Positions 15,347-27,300 of a stretch of DNA of 34,195 bases are shown piece after piece. This DNA comes from a virus, in IMG/VR virus record IMGVR_UViG_3300005528_000119, positions 1 through 34,195 of that record; one strand, given 5' to 3'. The stretch's first letter is position 1, and every line of letters begins with the position of its first letter. The translations under genes were made by a program, and so were the position numbers. The notes under the pieces are model-generated. The model was not told the DNA's origin. It made no database searches and saw only the letters and a program-made list of their open reading frames with translations.

Positions 15347-18300
15347 ATGACAGATAAAGTTTTTGATCAAAGTGGATTACCAATAAGAAGATCAACGGAT
15401 TTTCTTCCTTCTGTTTTTAAGACAGATGCCAACAGTAAATTTTTAGGTGGTGTTTTTGACCCACTAATACAGCCCGGAGTTTTAGAAAAAATTTCTGGAT
15501 TTATTGGGAGAAGATACGGTAAAAGTTATAACGGCAATGACATTTATATTGATACTGATAATACTTTAAGAAGTAGATATCAGTTAGAACCAGGAGTGGT
15601 TGTTACTGACGGCAACGGATCAGTAAACAATTTTTACGATTATTTAGATTTTAAAAATCAATTAAACTTCTTTTTTAATAAATTAGAAAGAGATGATTTA
15701 ATTACGCAAAGCCAGTGTTACTCGTGGGATCCTCCCATTGACTGGGATAAATTTGTTAATTTTAGAGAATATTACTGGCAGGTTAATGGACCGCCCTTAG
15801 TAGCTGTTGCAGGTCAAGCACAACAGATAGAATCGACTTATAGAGTTAGATCTGATGACACAGGCGATGTCCCGTCATGGATGTTTTATCCAGATGGACT
15901 GACATTTAATCCCAAATTAGTTTTGTATAGAGGCCAAACTTATAAGTTTGAGGTTAACTCTCCAAGAAATAAATTTTCAATTAGAACAACAAATTCAGTA
16001 GATCTTGTAATGGGAGAATTTAACCCATTAATGAATTACCAACCGGGCGACGTTGTTGAATTTAATAATAAACTATGGAAAGCAAAAGTCGATGTTTACG
16101 GTGACGGCAGTACTATTGATGAATTTTCACAAGATTGGGAATTAACTGAATTAATAGATGTTAACTATTATAATAAAGGTGTAATTAATAACGGTATTGA
16201 AGTTGGCACTGTTACATTCACAGTACCTGTAGATTCTCCTGATATGCTATATTATGTCAGCGATCAAGAGCCTTTGCGAACAGGCCAATTTATTATCAAG
16301 GATATTACAGAAAATACATTTATAGATGTTGAAAAAGAAATCTTACAAAAGTTAGCCTACACTAGTAGTAATAATGTAAAATTTACTAATGGTTTAATGA
16401 TTTCCTTTTTAGGTAAAACATATCCTGAAAAATATAATTCTGGACGTTGGATAATTGAAGGTGTTGGTAAAGGTATTAATCTAATAAATTTTGACGATTT
16501 GACCCCGCCAATTACTTCTAATAATCAACCTGAAATAATTTTTGATAACGAGGGATTTGATACCGTTCCTTTTGATGAAGCAGCTTTTTACCCTGGCGTA
16601 AAAGATTATATTATTTCAAATCGTGCTAGTAATGATAATAATCCTTGGTCTAGGTCAAATAGATGGTTTCATAAAAGTGTTATAGAATATGCTCATCAAC
16701 TTAACAATTCGTCTCCAGATGCAGACGAATCATCAAGAGCAAAAAGACCAATTATCGAATATCATCCTAATATTCAATTGTTTAATCACGGCTCTACCTC
16801 TAAAAAGTCAGTTGATTTTATAGATAATTACACATCTGATATTTTCAGTGTTATCGAAGGAACTAGTGGTTATAATATTGACGGAGAGGCACTATTCAAT
16901 GGTGCAAGATTATTAGTTACTGCCGATACAGATACTCTAGTTAACAATAAAATTTATATTGTTAATTTTATATCAACACAATATAGTGGCAATACTGGTA
17001 GACAAATTAGTTTAGTTGAAGCCAGTGATGCAGTTAGTCAATCTGGCGAATGTGTTCTTATAAACAAAGGTAAAAAGTATAGAGGAAAGATGTTTCATTA
17101 TGACGGAACTGCTTGGTCAAAGAGTCAAGAAAAAACAGCAGTAAATCAAAGTCCGTTATTTGATGTGTTTGATTCTGACAAAGTTTCTTTTGGAAATTCT
17201 ACCAAATATCCTGTTACAAATTTTAAGGGAACAACAATTTTAAGTTATAAACTCGGCAACGGTATTGTGGATTCTGAAATAGGAATTTCATTAAGTTATC
17301 TTAATATTGATAATATTGGCGACGTTTTATTTGAAATAAATTGGGATGTTGATTCTTTTACCTATCAAAATCAGTTAGTTAAAACTTTAAAAATTTCTAG
17401 CGGATTTTTAAAGTTTAATACTTTAAACGGCGAAGTCTATTCTAATACTTGGATTAAAACGGATAAAGAATTCTTACAACCAATAATTGATAGTCAAGTA
17501 ATAACATCGGTAACTAAATCAATTACATTTAACAGTGTCAACTGGAACGAGTCGACTACTGAAAGAATTATTTTTTACAAAAACGGTTCCTTATTTAAAG
17601 ATCAGTTTACAAGAACTGGAAATAGAAATCAAACTTTTGTATTTGCGAATAATTTTGCAGTTAATGATGTTATAACAATTAAAGTATATACCGATGCAAC
17701 TCCAGATCAGGGATATTATGAAATTCCTGTTGGATTAGAAAAAAACCCTTTAAATCAAGATTTAACATCTTTTACCTACGGTCAAGTTTTAGATCATTTA
17801 GGAACTATGCTTGAACTCGATACAAGATTTACTGGATTATATCCGGGCAATAGTAATATTAGAGATATTTCAGGATTTCAAAAATACGGCAGAAGATTAT
17901 TAAAGCACGAAGGAATTTCTGCATTATCACTAATGTTGCTCTGCGACAAAGAAATCAATGTTATTAAATCTATTGATTATGCTGCTAAAAGTTATAATCA
18001 GTTTAGAAATAATTTTTTAAATCTAGCAGTTACATTAGCATATGACTTAAACCCAATTAATTTTGTAGATCAAATTATTACAGAAATGAGCAGAATTAAA
18101 ACTGCAAGTAATTCGTTTGCAGATTCTGACATGATTGGATCTGGCTCATATAAAAAAGTAATTTGTAAAATTGAAGATCAAATTAAAACATTTGCATTAA
18201 ATGAAAAATTTAGTCTTGACACCTTATCAAGAAAAGCTGTCTATGTTTACAAAAATAATGTTCAATTATTGCACGGAGCAGATTATACATTTAATCAAAC

Positions 18301-21300
18301 CTTTGGTTACATAAACTTTTCTGGTAATTTAAATGAAGGTGATGTATTAGAAGTGCGGGAATATAATACCACTTCGTTTAATTTTATACCCTCAACTCCT
18401 ACTAAGTTGGGACTTTATAAAAAGTATGTTCCAAGAATTTTTATTGACGACACATACATAACACCAACTAAAGTTATACAAGGACATGATGGAAGTATCA
18501 CAGTTGCCTTTAATGACTTTAGAGATGATTTGTTATTAGAATTAGAAAGAAGAATTTATAACAATATTAAAGTTCAATACGAAAGTACTGTTTTTGATAT
18601 TGATGCAACATTGGGCGGTTATTATAATACGGGTATTTTTACTAAAGAACAAGTTGATTCAATTTTAGAACCATATTTTTTAACGTGGATTACTAGCGGT
18701 AATGTAGATTATGTAAACAATACATACTTTGATTCTGAAAATACATTTACCTATACTTACAATTTAATGACTGATTTTACTCAGCAAAAAAATCTTGTAG
18801 GTTGGTGGAGAGGTGTTTATCAGTGGGTTTATGATACTGATAGACCACATACATGTCCTTGGGAAATGTTAGGGTTTAGTGAAAAACCAATTTGGTGGGA
18901 CGAAGAATATGGACCTGCTCCTTATACTAGAAATAATTTAATTCTTTGGGAGGATATTCGTGATGGCAGAATTCGTCGAGGATCTCGTGCAGGCACTCAT
19001 CAAAGATATCGACGATCTACTATTTTATCTCATATACCCGTAAATGATCAAGGACAGTTGCTATCTCCGTTGCAGGCAAATTTAGCACAAGATTTTGTAT
19101 TAATTAATTCAAAAGGTAATTTTAAGTTTGGAGATATTAGTCCTGCAGAAGCCGCATGGAGAAAGAGTCCACAGTATCCATTTGCCTTAATGTCTGCGCT
19201 ATCATTGTTAAGACCGTTTGAATTTATTTCTAAGTCTCTTGATTCATTTAGAGTTAAAACAAATATAATTGGACAAACAGTTTATTCTGAAACAAATAAA
19301 TTTATTGATATTAATTCAATACTAATTCCATCGGTAAATGGTTTACAAACAACAGGTTTATTAAATTATATTATTGATTATATTAAAGGACAAGATAAAG
19401 ATACTGAGTTATTAACTAAAAAAATTAAAAATTTAGATATTAAATTATCAAATAAACTGGGGGGATTCGTCGATGCTACTCAGCAAAAATATCTTTTAGA
19501 TAGTAAAAATCCTAAATCAAAATCGAGCAGTATTTTTATTCCTCAAGAAAATTATAATATAATTTTTAACATTGGAACACCGTTCTTAACTATTAACTAT
19601 AGTGGCGTAATAATTGAAAAAGTTAATACTGGATGGAGATTATCTGGGTATGACAACAAAAATCCTTACTTTAATTATTATGAAGCGGTAGAATCTAAAA
19701 CAGATCCGTTTATTACAGTTGGTGGAGTAACTGACAGTTTCTTGGTATGGGAACCTAACAAAAATTATCAAATTGGTCAAACAGTTCAGTATCAGGGCAA
19801 ATATTTTAAAGTTTTATCATCACATCAAAGTATCACATCCTTTGATGAAAAGTTGTTTAAACAAATATCAAAACTTGAGCAGGTTGGTGCAGTCGAAGTT
19901 TTAAAAAGACAGAATTTTAATTTTAATACTTTGAAAAAATTATCCTACGGAACAGTATTACCAACTTTACAATCTGTTGCTAATTTTATTTTTGGATATG
20001 ATCAATACCTATTAACTTTAGGAATGATATTTGATCAATACAATTATGAAACTCAAACGGTTAATAATTGGACCACCTCAGTTAAAGAATTTATGTTTTG
20101 GAGTAAGCATAATTGGGCAGAGGGACAATTAATAACTCTAAGTCCGGCAGCATACAAGTTTCATATTAAATTTGGGTTAGGTTCAGTTGATAACTTATTA
20201 GATAGTTTTTATGATTATGCCATTTATAAGCGTGATGGCACAGTTTTGTCAAGTTCGTTTATTAACGTTAACAGAGATTATCAAGAATTTTCTATTACTG
20301 TAACAGATACTCTAGATGGAATCTATTTTGCAAATATTAACTTTGTATTAAAAGAACATGTAGTATTATTTGATGATAAAACTGTTTTTAATGATGTGTT
20401 ATACGATAAAACTTCTGGATATAGACAGGATAGAGTTAAAGTAATCGGTTTTAGAACCACAGACTGGGACGGAGATTACACAAGTCCTGGATTTATATTT
20501 GACAATGTTAATGTACAGTCGTGGCAACAATATACAGATTATAATTTGGGTGATATTGTACGCTATAGAGAATTTTTCTGGACTAGTAAGAAAAAACAAG
20601 AAGGTACAATAGAGTTTAATGAAACTAACTGGACTAAATTAGATAACATTCCTAGCAAAGGTTTGGTAGCAAACTTTGATTATCGCATTAATCAGTTTGA
20701 AGATTATTATGATCTTGATTCAGACGGCCTTGGATCAAGCCAACGAGATCTAGCACGTCATTCTATTGGTTATCAATCGAGAGAATATCTTAATAATCTA
20801 AGTGAAGATTCAGTTTCTCAATTTAAAATCTATCAAGGATTTATTAGAGAAAAAGGTACAAAAAATGCTATTACTAAAATCTTTGACAAATTAAGTAGAA
20901 ATAATACTGATAGTGTAATTCTCAAAGAAGAATGGGCATTTAGAGTAGGTGACTTTGGCGGAACAGATCAATATAAAGAATACGAAATTGCACTAAACAA
21001 AGGTCAGTTTAAACTAACTCCTCAGCCTCTTTTAATTAATAACTCTATTGAATATTCTGAAACCAATGACTTATATTATCGAATTCCAATTAATGATTTT
21101 GTAATTAAACCTTACGGTGCAGATAAAAATATAATTCCAGTTGCTTATCAAAATGTTCCAAATAGAACCGCTGGATATGTAAGAGAAGATCAAGTAGATT
21201 TTAAAACTGCAAAGTTAGAAAACGTTCTCAGTTTATCTGCAGATACTATTAATTACGGTGATCATATTTGGACTACATTTGTAGAACCAGATCAATGGTC

Positions 21301-24300
21301 AGTTTTTAGATACACACGATCTAATATTTTAATTGATAGTTTAGAAGTTAATAACTCAGATAAAATAGTTACATTAACCTGTAATGTAAGACATAATTTT
21401 ACAGTCGATCAAATTATAGGAATTGAGGGAATAGCTAGATTATCCGGTTATCATAAGATTATTTCAGTTGAACCTTTTACTTTTAATGTTGCATTACCTA
21501 CAGGCGGCGATCCAGAAATAGATAACAGTTCATTATTAGCAGTTGGTATATTTGTTGATTCACGACTAACAACAGCTAAAGAATTATCAGATCCTCAAAT
21601 TGCAAAATTAAAAGTAGGCGATAAACTATGGATCGATAATGACGAAAACAATAGATGGGAAGTAATAGAAAAAATAAGTTCAATTTACACCAGGAATGAA
21701 ATTAGTGATTATGGTTATTCAATTCCCCGAGGTGCAGGAACAGCAGTAATTCATTTAACATTTAGAAATCAAACTATTGCGTCACTCCCAGGATCAAATG
21801 GAGTAGCAGTTTACAAAGACAATTTTGACGGAACATTAAGAAATGTTCAAACTCTAATAGCTCCAGATTCTTTTACAACAAACTTACTAGGAAAGTTTGG
21901 ATATTCGTTACATGCTACATCTGACGAACAATGGTTATTTGTTGGTTCACCGTTAGTTAGTGGCATAGGATCTCGTTTTCAAGGAATTTTTTCTGAAACA
22001 GAAGATTACGAACAAAATGATATAGTATTGTTTGCAGGCAAACTTTGGAGAGCAACACGTAATCTTAATGGTGATGGAAGTACTATCACTTTAGAATCTG
22101 CAGATTGGGAATATGTTTATAATATTCCGGCAGATACATATCAAGATTCTTATGATCCAAGCAGATTTTATAGAAAAGGTTCTATAGTTAAATTTGGTAT
22201 TTTTTCATATATTGCTTTACAAAATACTACAAACAATTTACCAATCAATCAAACTTATTGGGCGTTAACTACCGCTGGAAATTCTGGTTATATCGAACAA
22301 GGTATGGTTTCAATATACAGATGGTATGAAGAACAATGGAATTATGAAGGATCGTTTGTAAGTCCTCGTCCTCAACCAAACGAATTATTTGGATTTAGTA
22401 TAACTTCCGGAATTTCAAACGGAAAATATTATCTAGCTATTTCTGCTCCTGGAGCAGTTAATGCCACAGGAGCAGTATATCTTTATACATTAAATGATAC
22501 AGACAATGATAATCCAATTTGGGAATTAATAGAAGACGAATCGTATCAGGGAGTGTATGATCCATCAAGACAATACATTGCAGGTTCGATAGTTTATTAC
22601 GCTAATAAGTTATGGAAAGCAAAATCTAATCAGCAAGCCGATGGTAGCACAATTACTGTAAATTCTGCAGATTGGATCGAGATGGAAGATACAATTACAC
22701 AAAGTTCTCTTCCGACTAGTGCTGCAATGGTATCTGACGGTACAATTTCAGAAGTAGGGTTACTTCCGGATTCGTCAATATTTAGATTACCAGAAATTGT
22801 CAAACAAGGCGATCAGTTTGGTACCTCAATTGCATTTAATAGTGATGCATCTACATTAATAGTAGGGTCGCCATACGGGGATGATAGATCATTTACTAAT
22901 TACAAGGGTGTGTGGAAATCTTATACACTTTATGGGGGCGGCGATGTTGTTAGATACGAGTCTAACTATTATCGTGTAAATGGTTCTACATCTATTAACG
23001 ATATTCCAACAACAGGAATTAATTGGACACTAATTGATATTGGTACTTTCGATAGTTCAAATAAAAAATTTGGTAAAGTATTTGTTTATAAACGTAATGA
23101 TCTCGGAGTTTATAGATTATTTCAAACAATTAACAATCAGAATCTATCGTTATTAAGTGATATCGGACTTCAAATAATTGAAACCGGAGATCGTTTAGGA
23201 TCGTCGGTTGACATTGACGCTACTGGTGACACTTTGGTTGTATCGGCCCCGTATGGTGATTATGGTTATGTTGACAACGGATATGTTTATGTTTTTAAAT
23301 ATTCTCGAACAAATGAAAAATACGTTATAACAAATAAAATTAGTGGATCCGATGCATCAAACTTTGAGTTATACGGTACACAGGTAAAAATTTCTAATGA
23401 TGCTAATTCATTAGTAGTTTCAGGTCAAAATTCAATTACAAAATTTAATATTAAGTACGATTTAAGTAAAACTAGATTTGATCAGAATACCACTACATTT
23501 TTTGATAAACGAGGAAACACCGGTCGAGTTTATGTATATGAAAAACAAGATACAGAGTACTACCTTGCCGAAGAATTAGATCCGCCAAATTTAATACCTA
23601 ATGAAAGTTTTGGGTTCTCATTAGATCTTAATGACAATGTAATAGTTGTTGGTTCTCCAACACTTAAAACAGCTCAGGGAGTTATTGGTCAAGTTAGAAA
23701 ATTTAAACGTTCTGCCACAGCTAAAACTTGGTCAACAATCGGTCAACAGGAACCGCAGACAAGAATAGATTTAATTAAGAGTCTTGCGTTATACGACGTT
23801 GAAAATAATAAAAAAATTACAGATGTTGATATTGTTGATCATTACAAATATAAGTTTTTAGGAATTGTAGAACAAGAAATTTCTTTTAAAAATCCCTACG
23901 ATCCTGCAATTTATTCTAAAGGAAATGATTCGGTTATTGTTGATTCTTCAAGAACTTGGTATGAAACTAATGTAGGAAAGATTTGGGTTAATTTTAAAAC
24001 AGTTAAATGGACTAACTACGAACAGGGAGAGTTATCCTATAAAATTGGTCATTGGAATGAATTAGCAGATTCGTCGTCAGTGGATGTGTACGAGTGGGTA
24101 GAAACAAAAATTTTACCGTCTCAATGGTCGTTAATTGCCGATACTACTGAAGGTTTGGCATTAAACATTTCTGGACAACCGTTATATGCCAACGATACTG
24201 TTTATAATATTAAAGAAGTATATGATGAAAAAACAGGAACAGTACTCACTAGTTATTATTATTACTGGGTAAAAAATTCTGTAGTTGTTCCGGATAGCAG

Positions 24301-27300
24301 TAATAGAAAAATATCAGCAGCAGAAGTTGCCTTGTATATTACAAGTCCAATTAGTTCTGGAATTCCTTTTGTTGGGTTTATATCTCAAGATAGATTATTG
24401 GCATATAATTTTGAAAAATATCTTCCTAGTACAAGTGCCGCATTGAATATTAAATTCAATAACTCTAATAAAAATATTAATTTAATACATCATGAATATG
24501 AACTGTTAACGGAGGGACAGGGCGATAGTGTACCTACTTTACAATTAGAACAAAAATGGATTGATAGTTTAATTGGCTATGATCAGGCTGGTAACAAAGT
24601 TCCCGATCCAAATCTAGCCCCTAAACAAAAATATGGAATTTTATTTAGACCAAGACAGAGTATGTTTGTTAACAAATCAACTGCTCTTAAAATTTTTGTT
24701 GATGATGTAAATGCAGTATTAAGAGAAAAACCATTTGCTGAAACATTAGATTTTACAAATTTAAATGCAATAGATGAAGTTCCAACCGAAACATTAAAAT
24801 TATATGATGTCTCTGTCGAAACATATGCAGAGTTAATCACAATTAATGCTGCAAGAGTTAGACCAGCATTATTAAGAGCTAATTTAATTGATGGACAAAT
24901 TGAATCGATTGATATTGTTGATTCTGGATTTGGTTACAGAGTAGCTCCCCCTGTATCAATAGTTGGGACAGGATCTGGTGCTAGAGTTACATTAACAATT
25001 GATAATTCTGGTAAAGTAACAGGTTACGTTATTAATAATCCAGGCAAAAAATATGACAATGTAATTTTAAATGTAAGAGGTTTTTCTGTGTTAGTTAAAA
25101 CAGACGAGACCTACAGAAATTACTGGGCAATTTATCAATTTAATGAAAGAAACAAAACATTCTACAGATCCTTAACTCAAGACTTTGATACTACAAAGTA
25201 TTGGTCTTATATTGACTGGTGGGCTCAAGGTTATAATTCTTCAAATAAAATTATTGACGAAATTCCAGGAACTTATTACGAACCACAATTAGCTAAATTA
25301 ATAGATTTAAAAGTTAATGATTTAATAAAAGTTTCCGAATATGGAAGTGGCGGATGGGCTGTTTTAAAATTAATAAATCTTTCTGCTACTACTATAAATG
25401 AAAAATACGAATTAGTTGGAAGATACCGAGGAACTATTGAAATTTCTTCTTTAATCTACGATGATGCACAAAATCAAGTAGGATACGATAATGTTGGAAC
25501 ATATGATTTAATATCATACGATAATCAGCCAGTTAGCGAAACAAGAAATATTATTAAAGCAATTAAAGAAAATATATTAATTGATGAATTTAAATTTTAT
25601 TGGAATAAACTATTTTTTAATAGTATTCATTTTATTTTTTCTGAACAATTATATGTTGATTGGGCCTTTAAAACAAGCTTTTTAAATGCAATACATACTA
25701 TTGGGGATCTTGAACAAAAGTCTCATTATAAGAATGACAATCTTGAAAGTTATGAACAGTATCTAAAAGAAGTTAAACCTTATAGAACAAAAATTAGAGA
25801 ATTTACTAGTACATATAATTCTTTAGAAAATACACAATCATTACTGACTGATTTTGACCTTCCTCCTTATTACGAAGATACAGAAGGTAAATTAATCCCA
25901 GTAAAAACAAATAATGAAATTTTAAACACATATCCTTGGAAACTTTGGAAAGATAATAATACCTACAAAGTTATTGAGATAACGGTATATGATTCTGGTT
26001 CTGGATACATTAATCCTCCTACTGTTGTAATTAACGGCGGCGGTGGCAGCGGTGCCGAAGCATTGGCATATGTTTCTAACGGTAGTGTAACCGGAGTTGT
26101 TATTACTAAAGAGGGTATAGGATATACATCTGCACCTACAGTTACATTAGTTGGCGGATTTTCTGATACCGGAACTCAAGCCAAAGCTAGTGCTATAATT
26201 GGAAAAGGAACAATTAGATCTTTTGATATTACTATGAAATTTGATAGAATATCAAAAAATGGAACTTATTCTTCTTTTGTACAAGACGAAACAATTGTAG
26301 CCAGCGGAGTTACTTCTGTTTTTAATTTAAAATATCCTCCATCAAGAGATAGATCAAAGATAACTGTTTATCTAAACAACGGATTGATTTTGTCAAATGA
26401 GTATGAATTATCTTTATTTGAACAAATGATTGATGGGTTTACTTTCATTCAAGGAAGAATTAAATTTTTATTAGTTCCGGCTACAGGGACTGTAATTAGA
26501 ATCATATATTCAAAGAACGATGAAATTTTAGATAGTGTAGATAGGATTAAAAAATATTATAATCCGTTAGATGGAATGACTGGAAAAGATGTATCTCAGT
26601 TAATGACCGGCATTGACTTTGGCGGTGTAATTATTCAGGGAAGTTCTTTCAATTCAACCGGAGGTTGGGATGCATTGCCTTGGTTTAGCGATAGTTGGGA
26701 TAGTGTTACACCAAACTCGGATTACTATGTTATAGCCGATGGTAGTACTACTAGTATTCAGTTACCGTACACTCCGTCAATTGGGCAAGCAATTAATGTT
26801 TATATCAAACGAGGTGATTTTTCTACCTTGCCAGATAAAACTGGAAGATTTACTCGCATCGATGATCCTTACTATAACGTATATGATGGTTCAACAGTTC
26901 AACCAAATGGTAAAAGATCAGCACCTGCCGGGGTATTAATGAATACATTTATTGGTAATGGAGTGATTAAAGATATTGACTTGCCTATATTATTAGCAAC
27001 ACAAGCCGGGGATATATTAATCTTCCGTCCAAGCACAAGTGACGGTTCGGTCAATATTACTGATACAAATGTTCAAGACACTCTTTTAAGTGGTGGTTCG
27101 TTACTTAATACCAACAATATATATTCTACTGCTAACGGTTTAACCGCAGAAGAAATAGTTGTATCTGGGGATAAATTTATTTCCCCAGATCAAGTTCCTT
27201 CTCCGGAGGAAAATGTACCAGGACAGGTATTAGATACAGTATCGATTAAAACTTTTCATAGAACATATGTCGGAGCTGCACAAGTTAAGAGTAATGTTTA

